Part shown: positions 16,610 through 26,121 of the stretch, piece after piece
How positions within the stretch are numbered: position 1 is the first letter of the stretch
How the letters are laid out: every line of letters begins with the position of its first letter
DNA from: a filamentous cyanobacterium ESFC-1
GTDB lineage: Bacteria; Cyanobacteriota; Cyanobacteriia; Cyanobacteriales; Spirulinaceae
Direction of reading: 5' to 3'
Length of the DNA: 64,000 nucleotides
Assembly (NCBI GenBank): GCA_000380225.1
Contig: KB904821.1
Location: forward strand, 1,602,830 to 1,666,829
Notes under the pieces: generated by a model
Databases searched by the model: none
Told to the model about the DNA's origin: nothing
The model's input: only the letters and a program-made list of their open reading frames with translations
Program-made: the position numbers and the translations under genes

Positions 16610-18019
16610 GTGTCCGCTCGAAAAGTTCAGGATCAAAATCGTCGTCAAAAACAACCCCTTTACCCGACTGCCCGCCAAGCACAACGCCAACGCCGACAAA
16701 AGCGACGCTGGGCGCTAATTTGGCTGGGATTGACCGCCGTTGCCATGTTATCGGCTTCTGCGGGCGCATTACTGGCGTTTTCTTTATCTTCTACCCCTCT
16801 ACGACGAGCCAATCTCACCCCCGAAGAAGCGGCAATTTTTGAAGATGATGCGATTTCCACTCAAAACCTGAAGTTACCAGCCCTGACTCGTCCGGTTCAT
16901 ATTTTGGTGATTGGGACGAAGGTGACGATATCTGATTTAAACGAAAAACCGGCTTATGACCCCGGTTATGATGCCTTGGTTAATTCTTTAGACGGTTTAG
17001 CCGATACTTTACTACTGATTCGCTTCGACCCGGCTACCGACCGCCTCACCATGCTTTCTATTCCCCGCGATACCCAGACTTTAGTATCGGGTTACGGCGT
17101 GACCAAAATCAATGCGGCTAACTATCACGGGGGCCCCGCTTTAACGGCTAAAGCGGTGAGTCGCCTCCTCGAAGGGGTACAAATTGACCGTTATGTGCGG
17201 GTGAATGTCCAAGCCATTGAAAAGCTGATTGACGCGATTGGGGGCGTAGAGGTGTATGTTCCCAGAGATATGAAATACACCGACCACAGCCAACATCTTT
17301 ATATCGACCTCAAAGAAGGCCAACAAGTCCTTGATGGGGATAAGGCGTTACAATTTTTGCGCTTTCGCAAAGATCAATATGGGGATATTGGCCGCGTCCA
17401 ACGGCAACAAATCTTGTTACGGGCGATGGTGGAACAAGCTTTAAAACCGAGTACCCTGGTGAGAATCCCGAAAATTTTGAAGGTGATTCAGGAAAACCTC
17501 GATACTAACTTGACCGTGGAGGAATTAGCGGCATTAGCCGGATTTGCGGCTCAAACGGAGCGATCGCAAGTGGAGATGATGCTGTTACCAGGAGAGTTTA
17601 ACGGTACGGGTAAACAAGATATTAGTTACTGGATTCCTCATCCTCGCTCGATTGAATCGATGATGGCCCAACATTTTGACCAGGGCTACAGCGAAGTGGA
17701 ATCGAAGTTACCGGCTTATACCAGTATTGCTATTCAAGATAGCACCGAAGCCCCCTTTGCGGCAGACGATCTTAAACTGGCTTTACAAGAAGCGGGCTAT
17801 CCGAATGTTTACATCGAACGGGATTGGAGTGAACCCTTAGACACTACCCGGATTGTTGCTCAACAGGGCGATCGCATCACTGCCGAAAATGTCCAAATTG
17901 CTTTAGGCTTCGGGGAGGTGCGGGTTGAAAGTACCGGGGTGTTAAGTTCGGATATTACCATCAAACTCGGTCGCGATTGGCTCGAACGTCAGGATACGAT
18001 GAATCCAACGGCGTTTTAG
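16610..18019 (+). CDS. LytR-CpsA-Psr (LCP) family protein
   Basis: About 469 residues. A very basic cytoplasmic N-terminus (RQAQRQRRQKRRW) is followed by one membrane segment (ALIWLGLTAVAMLSASAGAL). The LCP domain has ADTLLLIRFDPATDRLTMLS, IPRDTQ, INAANYHGG, VNVQAIEKLIDAIGGVEV and LQFLRFRKDQYGDIGRVQRQ with the conserved Arg/Asp residues. A LytR_C-like domain closes the protein (residues about 370-460). LCP enzymes move lipid-linked glycopolymers onto the cell wall outside the membrane. The GTG at 16610 is chosen because GAGGA lies five bases upstream; the open frame also begins at a TTG at 16562. Confidence 0.93.
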   Translation: MSARKVQDQNRRQKQPLYPTARQAQRQRRQKRRWALIWLGLTAVAMLSASAGALLAFSLSSTPLRRANLTPEEAAIFEDDAISTQNLKLPALTRPVHILVIGTKVTISDLNEKPAYDPGYDALVNSLDGLADTLLLIRFDPATDRLTMLSIPRDTQTLVSGYGVTKINAANYHGGPALTAKAVSRLLEGVQIDRYVRVNVQAIEKLIDAIGGVEVYVPRDMKYTDHSQHLYIDLKEGQQVLDGDKALQFLRFRKDQYGDIGRVQRQQILLRAMVEQALKPSTLVRIPKILKVIQENLDTNLTVEELAALAGFAAQTERSQVEMMLLPGEFNGTGKQDISYWIPHPRSIESMMAQHFDQGYSEVESKLPAYTSIAIQDSTEAPFAADDLKLALQEAGYPNVYIERDWSEPLDTTRIVAQQGDRITAENVQIALGFGEVRVESTGVLSSDITIKLGRDWLERQDTMNPTAF

Positions 18020-18158
18020 TTGGGTCATTAGTCATTCGTCTTTTGTCCTTGGTTCGTGTACCGGCTTTGAGTGATGCAGTTTAAGTGGGACGAACTAAAA
18101 CCAGAGTAACATTGTAAAGCATGGGTTTAACTTCGCCGATGCTTTAAATAAAAAACGT

Positions 18159-18192
18159 ATACATTTAGAAAACAACAAAATGTTAAATGTAT
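18159..18192. promoter_or_regulatory. inverted repeat over the antitoxin start, candidate autoregulatory operator
   Basis: ATACATTTA at 18159-18167 and TAAATGTAT at 18184-18192 form a perfect 9-bp inverted repeat spanning the ATG of the Phd-type antitoxin. Antitoxins of this type usually repress their own promoter at such sites. Confidence 0.5.
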
Positions 18193-18416
18193 CTATTGAT
18201 GAAATCCAACGCGATCCACTGAAGTATTTGCGTCAAGTTGAAGAAGGAGAAACTTTGATTGTTTTTCATTGCGATCGCCCCATTGCTGAACTTAGACCTG
18301 TTACCCAAACCAAACCGCTACGACCATTAGGTTTGTGTGAAGGTGAGTTTACAGTTCCAGATGATTTTGATGCGCCTTTACCGGAAGATATACTCAGCAA
18401 ATTTGAAGGTCAATGA
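18180..18416 (+). CDS. type II antitoxin, Phd/YefM-like
   Basis: A 78-residue protein. The N-terminal half (VSIDEIQRDPLKYLRQVEEGETLIV then PIAELRPV) is the Phd/YefM DNA-binding fold. The C-terminal tail (GLCEGEFTVPDDFDAPLPED and ILSKFEG) is the usual extended toxin-wrapping part found beside PIN toxins in cyanobacteria. It overlaps the toxin gene by four bases (ATGA), a typical coupled arrangement. An inverted repeat covers its start codon. It should neutralise the PIN ribonuclease encoded next. Confidence 0.92.
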   Translation: MLNVSIDEIQRDPLKYLRQVEEGETLIVFHCDRPIAELRPVTQTKPLRPLGLCEGEFTVPDDFDAPLPEDILSKFEGQ

Positions 18417-18796
18417 GAATTTTACTGGATACACATATTTTTTTGTGGTTCATCAGTAATGACCCTCGACTGCCCCCAAATATGCGAGATATCATTCGTG
18501 ATTCAGATAACGAAGTTTATCTAAGTTCCGTATCCATTTGGGAAGTTATTGTTAAATACCAGTTAGGCAAACTACCACTTCCAGAATCTCCTGAAACCTA
18601 TTTACCTAAGCAACGCGATCGCCATCAAATTGCCAGTCTTGCTCTTGACGAGAGCAGTGTTGTTCAACTAACTAAACTGCCACCATTACATCGCGATCCA
18701 TTTGATAGAATGCTGATTTGCCAAGCATTACAAAACGGTTTGATTATTGCGACAGTAGACGCAGCAGTTCGGGCTTACCCAGTTAGCGTTTTGTAG
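18413..18796 (+). CDS. PIN-domain toxin (VapC-type ribonuclease)
   Basis: A 127-residue PIN protein. Acidic active-site residues are visible as Asp in MRILLDTHIFLWF (residue 6), Glu in SSVSIWEVIVKYQLGKL (near 43), Asp in HRDPFDRMLICQA (near 96) and Asp in IIATVDAAVRAY (near 115). PIN toxins cut tRNA or rRNA when freed from antitoxin. The start overlaps the antitoxin stop. A HIP1 site inside the gene (18618) suggests it is not very recent. Target RNA unknown. Confidence 0.93.
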   Translation: MRILLDTHIFLWFISNDPRLPPNMRDIIRDSDNEVYLSSVSIWEVIVKYQLGKLPLPESPETYLPKQRDRHQIASLALDESSVVQLTKLPPLHRDPFDRMLICQALQNGLIIATVDAAVRAYPVSVL

Positions 18797-18895
18797 TCGT
18801 CTGCGCGATCGCGTCCCTTGATTCCGGTCAGTGTATTATTTCTGTCAGGAGTAATGCTTAAGGCGAATAACGTCTCGGACTAACACAACGGTTGT

Positions 18896-18963
18896 GTAGA
18901 ACGATGTGAAACAAGGGCAAAACCTGCATTAATGTTGGGTTTCGCGACCTCAACCCAACCTAC
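18896..18963. repeat. GTTGGGTTTCG...CAACCCAACCTAC palindromic repeat
   Basis: GTAGAACGATGTGAAAC on the left and GTTGGGTTTCGCGACCTC then AACCCAACCTAC on the right. It is the same family as the copies at 3948-4076 and 14887. Confidence 0.65.
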
Positions 18964-19068
18964 TGTTTACTCAACTGTTGCTCAAACGTGAATTTGGACG
19001 GGGAAACCCCGCCCCTACTGCCCGAAAAATCGCTCTTTCAACCTCTGCAAACAGAGTAATGGCACTAA

Positions 19069-19674
19069 CTAATCTTCTCTAACAGCCATTGATCCTAAAT
19101 ATTTCTGTAAATAAGGAGAAAATACCTCATAAATCAGCGTTAGAGGCTGGCCGCTATGCCAAAACAAGTAATGACGACCCCAAAACGGGCCTTTTTCGTC
19201 AAATGCTTTGGCTAACTCGGCGCTGTGGCCGTAGTATAATCCCTGGATATCGCGATACAATTCTGAGTGCAAACTGGCCAAATTGTCCCAGATGGGTAAC
19301 GAGCGATTTTGGAGATATTCGTCTACATGACGAGCATCCCACCAGGAAGCCGCATAAGCCAAACGCTGACCACTTTTGGTTCGCAGCCACACTTGTCGGC
19401 GCATTCGCGGCGTTGGGACTGCCCGAATCAACTCTGGTGCGCCATCACCGCTTGTACCAATCAAGGACATATCAATTACGTCTACTTCGATTTTCTGGCG
19501 CGTGAGTAGCTTTAAATGGCGGGTGGGGGAACCATCACCGAGGAGGAGAATCTGCCAAGCGGGGGCTAGTTGACGGTGGGGGAGTCCCGCGTGGACGACG
19601 GTTTCATCTCCTTCCCACAAGGAGTCTAGGGCGTGCCAAGGTGCTTTTAAACTGGGGCTGTTGATTGGTGTCAC
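19069..19674 (-). CDS. chorismate lyase (DUF98 family)
   Basis: A 201-residue protein of the DUF98/UbiC-like chorismate lyase family found in cyanobacteria. It should split chorismate into 4-hydroxybenzoate and pyruvate, the first committed step to plastoquinone. Family landmarks are LLLGDGSPTRHLKLLT near residue 45, PTPRMRRQVWLRTKSGQRL with the substrate-binding Arg, and the C-terminal GRHYLFWHSGQPLTLIYEVF. The length is normal. The gene is isolated; the spacer upstream contains repeat family copy A. Assignment rests on pattern recognition of the whole sequence. Confidence 0.87.
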   Translation of the reverse strand: MTPINSPSLKAPWHALDSLWEGDETVVHAGLPHRQLAPAWQILLLGDGSPTRHLKLLTRQKIEVDVIDMSLIGTSGDGAPELIRAVPTPRMRRQVWLRTKSGQRLAYAASWWDARHVDEYLQNRSLPIWDNLASLHSELYRDIQGLYYGHSAELAKAFDEKGPFWGRHYLFWHSGQPLTLIYEVFSPYLQKYLGSMAVRED

Positions 19675-20159
19675 CGTTGCGCTGCTTTACAAAACTTAAT
19701 CTCTGATTTCTATAATATCGTGTTTTCGGGAATGAGAGCGCGATCGCCCCAGATTAAAACCAAGATAATCGTTTGATAGTTTATTTTTAATCAAAATAAT
19801 TCCAACTCTCTTTGAAACTTAAATGACTTTTTCGGGCTAGAATTACTGTATGGCAAAGTGTTGAGCCTTTTTTTAGAGTTTACCCTATAGGCCAAAGTTC
19901 TCGCTCCCTTTGGAGGGGTAGAATTCAACTCCCCCCTTGAGCGGAGAAAAGAGCGCCCCTTCGATGCTGTTAATGGCGTTTAAAGAGGCGGATTCACTCT
20001 GTTTTATTGGGGTTATTTTGGGAATTATTACCCGTCTAATTGATTATTTCTCAGCAAAGTTGAGAAACGGGTTATTGTAGATGCAATGATGATTAAAGAG
20101 AGGTTTTTAAGAGTGGTAATTTACCCCGATTGAGGAAAATTTTTATTCTTATTTTTGCG
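19675..20159. other. 485-bp spacer with copy A of a ~150-bp dispersed repeat
   Basis: No gene is seen. The repeat occupies 19804-19937 on the minus strand. A small hairpin TTCTCA...TGAGAA lies near 20048-20066. The rest is unremarkable. Confidence 0.55.
19804..19937 (-). repeat. ~150-bp dispersed repeat, copy A
   Basis: On the minus strand it reads GGGGGGAGTTGAATTCTACC ... AACTTTGGCCTATAGGG ... AAAAGGCTCAACACT ... TTTCAAAGAGAGTT. The same blocks occur in order at 25704-25866 and 36576-36765 on the plus strand. Confidence 0.7.
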
Positions 20160-20738
20160 TTACCAATCCACAAAATGAAGACGCATACTCCGGTCATCTC
20201 GATTGCGACTAATCGACTCTGTGGCAGCTAATTCAAAGGTAAATGGATGTTTTTTCTCTGGGGATTGTTGTTGCATTAACCAAGTGATTGCAGTAGTATC
20301 AAATCGCGAAACTTGTAAACTACCTTTTGTTTTTAAACCCCTGGCCATAGCTTCAGAACGATTAGGATTGGGTATCATATCCAACCAAAGAGGAGCATTT
20401 GCTCCTGGAGTTAACCAAGCGATGTTGATGGGTTTGGGTAGAAAATCGGCATTACTCGCATCAGTATAATCGATGCCGGGATAATTCCAAGTTGGAGCGC
20501 GATAAGGTTCAGCATTTCCTAATCCTAATTCCGGGAAAACGTGCAAGCAAGGTACTTCTTGGATGGGTTGAATATATAACCAGGGGTTTTCAACGACATT
20601 ACAACGCCAAATCCCTCTGCTATCACTAGGATTAGATAAGTCTTGGTGTAAAGAATTTGTTGGTGATTGGGCGATCGCATTTGCGGTTATGATGCCCAAA
20701 GTGCTGCAAGCAATGGCTATAGCTAAGGTAGGTTTCAT
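20160..20738 (-). CDS. exported hypothetical protein
   Basis: A 192-residue protein with a clear signal peptide (MKPTLAIAIACSTLGIITAN then AIAQ, cleavage after AIA). The mature part is rich in Pro, Asn and Trp, with two Cys (RCNVVENPW and VPCLHVFPELG) that could pair. No family is recognised. It lies 172 bp upstream of mutL's end on the same strand, with nothing to suggest a shared function. Confidence 0.7.
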   Translation of the reverse strand: MKPTLAIAIACSTLGIITANAIAQSPTNSLHQDLSNPSDSRGIWRCNVVENPWLYIQPIQEVPCLHVFPELGLGNAEPYRAPTWNYPGIDYTDASNADFLPKPINIAWLTPGANAPLWLDMIPNPNRSEAMARGLKTKGSLQVSRFDTTAITWLMQQQSPEKKHPFTFELAATESISRNRDDRSMRLHFVDW

Positions 20739-20910
20739 TTCTCCTCTCCCACGATTGACTACCTATAGTTACATTAAGCGGGAATCAGCTTATGCACTAT
20801 TGATTTACTATCTATCGTATGAAAAACTCGCGATCGCGGCACAAAAACTTAACAGGTTGTAGTCAAAAACTACTGAAAGTAACAAAGACTACAGAAATTT
20901 CGCAATCTAT

Positions 20911-22608
20911 CTAAATTCCATGACTTTTGCCAATCACCCAATGACGACGGAAAAAGCGAGAGAGGGCTGATTCTTCCAGGGGGAGGTAAATCGGCCGTCC
21001 GTGGGGACAAGTGCGGGGATTGCGGGTTTGCTGCCATTGATTGAGAAGGGTTTGCATGGCTTCTACATCCAGGGGTGTACCGTTGCGGATGGCACTCCGG
21101 CAGGCGGTTGCGACTTGAGCCGTTTGTAAGTCTCCCCCTAAACTTAATTCGAGGATGGCAGCTTGCAGATCGTCGCGTTTTTTGAGCATTTCGGGAATGG
21201 TCCGAATTGCCCACATTTCATCCCCAAAGGCTTCTACTTCTAAACCCAATCTTTGCAGTTGGGTGAGTTGTTTGGCGGTAAGTTGCGTTACAACTAAAGG
21301 CGGTTCAATGGGGACGAGTTGCCAGGATTCAACTAACTGTTCGTATAAGACTCTTTCGTGAGCGATATGTTGTTCGATCAACCACACACCGTTAGGATGT
21401 TCGGCAACAATATAGGTATTACTGACTTGAGCAACTGCTCGCAGTTCAATTAAGTTTTGAAAGTCATGTTTGGGGCTTTTGTGAATTTTCCGTTGCAAGC
21501 GATAACTGCCGGAAGGTTCGGCAGCTTTAATTAAAGTACTAATTCTGTGGTTATGGGTATTTTCTAAATCAACGGGACTCAGACGTAATGCTTGTTCAAT
21601 GGTTTGATTCACTGTTTCTCGCCAAAAGTTGATTTCATGTAAATAGATTTCCGTTTTGGCTGGATGTCGATTCCAATCAATTTGATGGGGGGGAAGATGG
21701 AAATGGGAAAAAATAATCGGGTAGCGATCGCGGGGCAATGCCCTGGCAAAACTCCCAATCATCGTTTGTTCGAGTTCGCGAATCCGTACAAAGCGACCAT
21801 TTACCGCCACTTTAATCCAATCGGGACGGCGACGATGGCAGCGATCGGGAAGTCCTAAAATTAAGTCCAGTTGGGCTTGAATTTCGTCAGATTGGCTTTC
21901 TTGAGTAATGGGCAGGTCGATTGTTTTTGTTAATGCCTGTAGATCGCTAACTTGGACTTGCTTTAAAATTTGTGGCAGGGTTTCTTGGGCATTAGCCCCC
22001 GGATTTAAACTAAACCAAGGCTTTTCAACCTGATACATTTGCCAGGTAATTTGCGGATGACAAAGGGCAAGTTGATAAATTGTTTCTTGGATACTTTTGA
22101 GTTGCTGATTTTTTGAGGGGAAGCCCTTTCTTCGCACTGGAATACTGCCAAATAAATCCTCTACTAAGACAATGGTTCCCGGTGCGATCGCGGTAACTTC
22201 TTCTTCGATGGGTTCGCCATAGCGATCGTAAGCAACACGCCACCCCGGTTCGTCACTTTCTTTGACTCGGCTGCTAATATCTAAGTTGCTTAATTGGGCT
22301 AAACTATGTAAGGCTTCACCACGAAAACCTAAACTCGTAATTTGCCATAAATCTTCACAACTAGAAATTTTACTGGTGCAGTGTGGCTTGGCACATTCTC
22401 TGAGATTATCTAAGTCCATTCCCTCCCCATTATCTGCAATTTGAATGCACCAGAGTTCTAAATTTATGGTAATTGTAATGCGTGTTGCACCTGCATCAAT
22501 GGCGTTTTCTGCTAACTCCCGAATGGCTGCGGCCACAGAATCAATGACTTCACCTGCGGCAATTAAATCTACAACTTCATTGGGAAGGGGTTGAATTTTG
22601 ATAGACAC
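20911..22608 (-). CDS. mutL: DNA mismatch repair protein MutL
   Basis: A 565-residue MutL. The GHKL ATPase part has motif I RELAENAIDAGAT (near residue 32), motif II IADNGEGMD and motif III TSLGFRGEALHSLAQL. The C-terminal dimerisation/endonuclease part has a variant metal motif EQHIAHERVLYE (canonical DQHAxxExxxxE) and later ACRSAIRNG and CPHGRPIYL, the zinc-site motifs of endonuclease-type MutL. So the nicking site is largely kept, with Asp changed to Glu and Ala to Ile. The linker is short. MutL links MutS mismatch recognition to strand removal; mutS is not in the window. Confidence 0.95.
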   Translation of the reverse strand: MSIKIQPLPNEVVDLIAAGEVIDSVAAAIRELAENAIDAGATRITITINLELWCIQIADNGEGMDLDNLRECAKPHCTSKISSCEDLWQITSLGFRGEALHSLAQLSNLDISSRVKESDEPGWRVAYDRYGEPIEEEVTAIAPGTIVLVEDLFGSIPVRRKGFPSKNQQLKSIQETIYQLALCHPQITWQMYQVEKPWFSLNPGANAQETLPQILKQVQVSDLQALTKTIDLPITQESQSDEIQAQLDLILGLPDRCHRRRPDWIKVAVNGRFVRIRELEQTMIGSFARALPRDRYPIIFSHFHLPPHQIDWNRHPAKTEIYLHEINFWRETVNQTIEQALRLSPVDLENTHNHRISTLIKAAEPSGSYRLQRKIHKSPKHDFQNLIELRAVAQVSNTYIVAEHPNGVWLIEQHIAHERVLYEQLVESWQLVPIEPPLVVTQLTAKQLTQLQRLGLEVEAFGDEMWAIRTIPEMLKKRDDLQAAILELSLGGDLQTAQVATACRSAIRNGTPLDVEAMQTLLNQWQQTRNPRTCPHGRPIYLPLEESALSRFFRRHWVIGKSHGI

Positions 22609-22732
22609 GATAAATGAGTGGTTTTTGCTTGAGCCTTCGGAGTCATTACTATAACATTTTTAAGAACTTGTTAATCAAAAGTAATTTCATTCATTTTATT
22701 GCCGTTACTCTAAGGTAAGTGCAAATTCTCTA

Positions 22733-23128
22733 ATGACAGGAGTGACGGTAAATTGCGAGTTATTTTCGGTTTCCACTAAGAAGCGTCTGCGGAGCGATCG
22801 CAAAGCGTTGATTAATTCTGTTTCGGAGAATGTAGAAAAAGCTTGTCAAGATTTTCGGTCTTGGGTATATCTCAATCTTGCATCAGATCAAACCTTATTG
22901 ATTCCTAGTTTTTGGGCTGACGAATTTTGACACGCTGCTTTGTTCTTTACCGAAGACTGGATGGCATTTAGTAACGATGTAGTCGGGGAGTTTTTACATC
23001 ATTATCCTCTTGAAAACCTATTGCCAGAAGCAGAAATCATCGCCAAACTAGAAGCTGTCAAAGAAGCATCGATTCAACATTTTGGAGAAATCGTACTTGA
23101 AATTAGTGATGTAGTTTGCTGTATGTAG
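22733..23128 (+). pseudogene. small gene split by an in-frame TGA
   Basis: The ATG at 22733 opens 65 codons to a TGA at 22928-22930. The same frame continues immediately (HAALFFTEDWMAFSNDVVGE) for another 65 codons to 23128. The two halves read like one 131-residue soluble protein rich in acidic and aromatic residues (SWVYLNLASD, LLIPSFWADEF). A single base change or an error could explain the stop. Alternatively only the first or second half is translated. I do not recognise the family. A GAAGCGTCTGCGGAGCGATC insertion-like HIP1 segment lies inside the first half. Confidence 0.4.
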
Positions 23129-23850
23129 ATATTATTTTTTTTAAAAACTATCAGTGATTCTATAGTATTTACAAAAGAAATGTAACCACTCTAATCTCGT
23201 TCCTTGGTTCCACCAAGGGACGCACTAAACGAGGCTCCGCCTCGATCTTACAATAGATATACTCTTAAGAAAAACCTGGAGACAAGTTTACTTCTCAAAT
23301 GAAAATACTATAAGCTGTTGATCATTCAAAATTCTGTCTCGATCCAAGCTCACCAAAGGGTTCAGCTCGTAAAATCGGCGGTTTAAATGCGTGACAGCTT
23401 AGAATCAAGGCAGAGTCTCGCATTGACAATCTTCAGTACAACCCAAAAATGAGGTTGGGTGTAAAAAAAGTTTCGCGCGAAAAAAAGCGCTCAAACCCTG
23501 ATTCTCTCGTAAGCCGTCGTCGGCTGTAACAACGAGGATTCGTTGAATTTTGCGGCTTTTTTGAGACAACGGCCTTTTTGTGCTAAAATTCATTAAAATC
23601 CAAAGGAGTGTTACAACTTCATACCATTTTTAAGTACATTTGTATTTAAAAAAATGGTTTCTGCATTACTTTAGCCAGATTCAACTCGAAGAAGATACCT
23701 GCTGGTAGAGTAGTTAGCGCTGGCGTATTTAAAATCCATGCTTCGCGATTTCTGGTATTGAACATTTGTACTGTAACGATACCAGAGCGAAGCACTATAG
23801 ATTGTCTCGATTTAAAAAGAGCGATCGCGAAATCATCCCCGATTGAGGGT
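23129..23850. other. 722-bp spacer with a two-hairpin repeat
   Basis: The repeat at 23196-23244 is the only well-supported item. A further stem (AGCCG...CGGCT) near 23512-23526 sits beside AACGAGGATTCGTTGA and might be a worn mobile-element end. The reading frame at 23405-23593 on the minus strand has no supporting feature. The 3' flank of the kinase gene lies at the right. Confidence 0.45.
23196..23244. repeat. two-hairpin dispersed repeat (copy 2)
   Basis: CTCGTTCCTTGGTTCCACC...GGGAC then CGAGGCTCCGCCTCG. It pairs as in copy 1 at 15094-15141 with compensating base changes. Confidence 0.55.
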
Positions 23851-25677
23851 TTATATAAATCGCCACAACTTCACCGTTTTATCTTGAGAACCTGTAGCCA
23901 AAATTGTATCATCCGCATTCCAAGCGACTGTCTTGACTCCGCCTGCGTGGTCATCCAAACTCTGCAATAAACGACCACTACCGGGATGCCAAAGTTTAAC
24001 AGTTTTGTCGGCACTGCCACTCGCTAATAAATTACCATTTTGATTGAGCGCGATCGCGAATATTTCCCCCTCATGTCCGGTTAAGGTTTGCAGTAAAGTC
24101 TGACTGTGCCATTGCCAAATTTTAATCGTGCGATCGCGACTGGCACTGATTAACAATTGGTCGCTGGGACTAAAAACAATCGAATTAATGGCTTCTGAAT
24201 GAGCCGCAATTTCTTGGAGTTCTTTACCTGTTTCAATCTCCCAAAAGCGAATTGTTCCCCCTGCATCCCCACTAACCAAGATATTGCCATTTTGATTGAA
24301 AGCCAAACATAAAATCGCATCCCTAGAACCTGTAAAAGTTATCTTTTCCTCTCCCGTTTGCCAATCCCAGAGTTTAATATTACCATCAGCACTCCCACTC
24401 GCTAATAATGCACCGTCAGGAGAAATAACCAAGGCTTGAATCCAACCTGAATGTCCGGTTAAATCGCGTATCTTTTGCTGAGTTTCTGTATCCCAAATAC
24501 AGATTTTATAGTCCCAACTACTACTCATTAAAAACTTGTCAAACCAAGCAATTCCTGATACTATGCTATTATGCGCTTTAAGCTGGTTATGGTGGCCTTC
24601 TTGTGCCTGTACGTCCCAAAGTCGGATAACGCGATCGGCTCCAGTCGCCGCTATTATAGTATTATCAGGGGAAAACGCGATCGCCTCGACTGAACTTTTA
24701 TGTCCGGTTAGCGTGCGAAAACAGCGCCAAGCAGGGAAAAGTTGACTTTCTTCGGTTTCGTTACTTGAGGCTGCTGCTGGAGTGGTTGGAGGCTGTATGG
24801 CAATCTGGGTGGGTACGCCTTCCCCTGGATGCAGCGCTTCGTACATGGCGGCTGCTGAGGGAAAGCGATCGCGAGGAGAATCGGCTACGGCTTTATTAAT
24901 AATGGCTCGTAACGACTCGCTTACCTCTCCGGTTAAATAATCCTCCCACGCCCTCAAACCGTCCATACTGGCAAACAAATCAAACGGGTGCATTCCCGTC
25001 AGCAAATGTATGGCAATCAAGCCCAAACTATACAAATCGCTGCTAAACGTCGCCTTGCCGCGCAACTGTTCGGGAGCCGTATAAGCGGCAGAGCCTAACA
25101 TTGTTCCCGTCTTGGCTAATGCCGTTTTTGTCGTTACTTTTGCCGTACTAAAATCCACTAAAAACAGGGGTGCATCCGGTCGAGGAATTGCCGGACGAAT
25201 TAAGTTTTTAGGATTAATATCGCGATGAATTAAATTGTTTTCGTGAATGAAATGCAGAATCGTCAGGGTATTATCAAATAAAGCGCGAATTTCTGATTCT
25301 GTATAAATACCAATATCGATATTATCCCCTTCAATCCATTCTTGGACTAAAGTCGGCATAATATTTTCCGATTCAAAATAAGCCCATAGATCGGGAATTT
25401 GGGGATGTTGGCTCAACGTTTGTAATTTTTGCGCTTCTTGTAAAAAATCACTATTTTGTCCCCGTTGCGTTGTCGCAATTTGTTTAACCGCGCAGCGTTT
25501 CAGTTGTGGGGCTTGGGTATCAATTCCCCTAAAAGTTCGTCCCATTCCCCCTTCGCTTACAGGTTCAATAACACGATAGCGATCGCCCAATAACAAAGGC
25601 GTTCCACAATGAATACAAAATCGCCCTTCCCCGGCCTTTTCGGGTTGAGAGCATCGAGAATTTAAACAATAAGTCAT
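23851..25677 (-). CDS. Ser/Thr protein kinase with zinc ribbon and WD40 repeats
   Basis: A 608-residue multidomain protein. The first 25 residues form a four-Cys ribbon (CLNSRC...FCIHCG). The kinase domain (about 30-285) has VSEGGMGRTF, the VAIK-like CAVKQIA Lys, HRDINPKNLI in the catalytic loop, and DFS in place of DFG. APEQL follows. A low-complexity linker (QPPTTPAAASS) leads to seven or so WD40 repeats (about 325-608) with SGSADGNIKLWDWQTG-type units. Kinases of this layout are common in filamentous cyanobacteria; the propeller likely recruits substrates. The altered DFG does not abolish activity in all relatives. No partner gene is adjacent. Confidence 0.94.
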   Translation of the reverse strand: MTYCLNSRCSQPEKAGEGRFCIHCGTPLLLGDRYRVIEPVSEGGMGRTFRGIDTQAPQLKRCAVKQIATTQRGQNSDFLQEAQKLQTLSQHPQIPDLWAYFESENIMPTLVQEWIEGDNIDIGIYTESEIRALFDNTLTILHFIHENNLIHRDINPKNLIRPAIPRPDAPLFLVDFSTAKVTTKTALAKTGTMLGSAAYTAPEQLRGKATFSSDLYSLGLIAIHLLTGMHPFDLFASMDGLRAWEDYLTGEVSESLRAIINKAVADSPRDRFPSAAAMYEALHPGEGVPTQIAIQPPTTPAAASSNETEESQLFPAWRCFRTLTGHKSSVEAIAFSPDNTIIAATGADRVIRLWDVQAQEGHHNQLKAHNSIVSGIAWFDKFLMSSSWDYKICIWDTETQQKIRDLTGHSGWIQALVISPDGALLASGSADGNIKLWDWQTGEEKITFTGSRDAILCLAFNQNGNILVSGDAGGTIRFWEIETGKELQEIAAHSEAINSIVFSPSDQLLISASRDRTIKIWQWHSQTLLQTLTGHEGEIFAIALNQNGNLLASGSADKTVKLWHPGSGRLLQSLDDHAGGVKTVAWNADDTILATGSQDKTVKLWRFI

Positions 25678-25703
25678 TTCAGTAATCAGTTATCAGCAAT
25701 TAA

Positions 25704-25866
25704 GGGGCTCCTCGGCAATCGGCAGTCGGGGGGGAGTTGAACTTTACTCCAGAAAGGGAGTCAGAAACTTTGGCCTAGATGGCAGACTCTGGAAAAGGCT
25801 CAACGCTAAAATATATCTGGGTTCGGTTCCTCAAAAAGCGAATTTAAGTTTCGCGCGAGTGTCATC
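25704..25866 (+). repeat. ~150-bp dispersed repeat, copy B
   Basis: GGGGCTCCTCGGCAATCGGC ... GGGGGGAGTTGAACTTTACTC ... CAGAAAGGGAGTCAGAAACT ... GCAGACTCTGGAAAAGGCTC. It matches copy C at 36576-36765 almost block for block. Confidence 0.75.
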
Positions 25867-26121
25867 AGTTATCAGTTTTTTGGGCAGTAGGCGGTAGTTT
25901 TACGGGGTATTGGTTATTAATTCTTGCCAAAATCTCTTAATTATTAATTTTATGTTATCCGTAGGGGCTGGGTTTCCCTGCCCAATTTGACATTAATATT
26001 TTATCAATTGGGGGAGCGATAACAGTTATAGTATTTCCAAATCAGAATTAACGCTACCAACCGCCCACAGATTAAAAATCTGGGGCTAATGTAACAAAGT
26101 CTGTCTTCGCAGACTCAAAGA

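Noticed and set aside
23405-23593. 62-residue minus-strand frame
   Set aside because: No start signal, no family features; it lies in a repeat-containing spacer.
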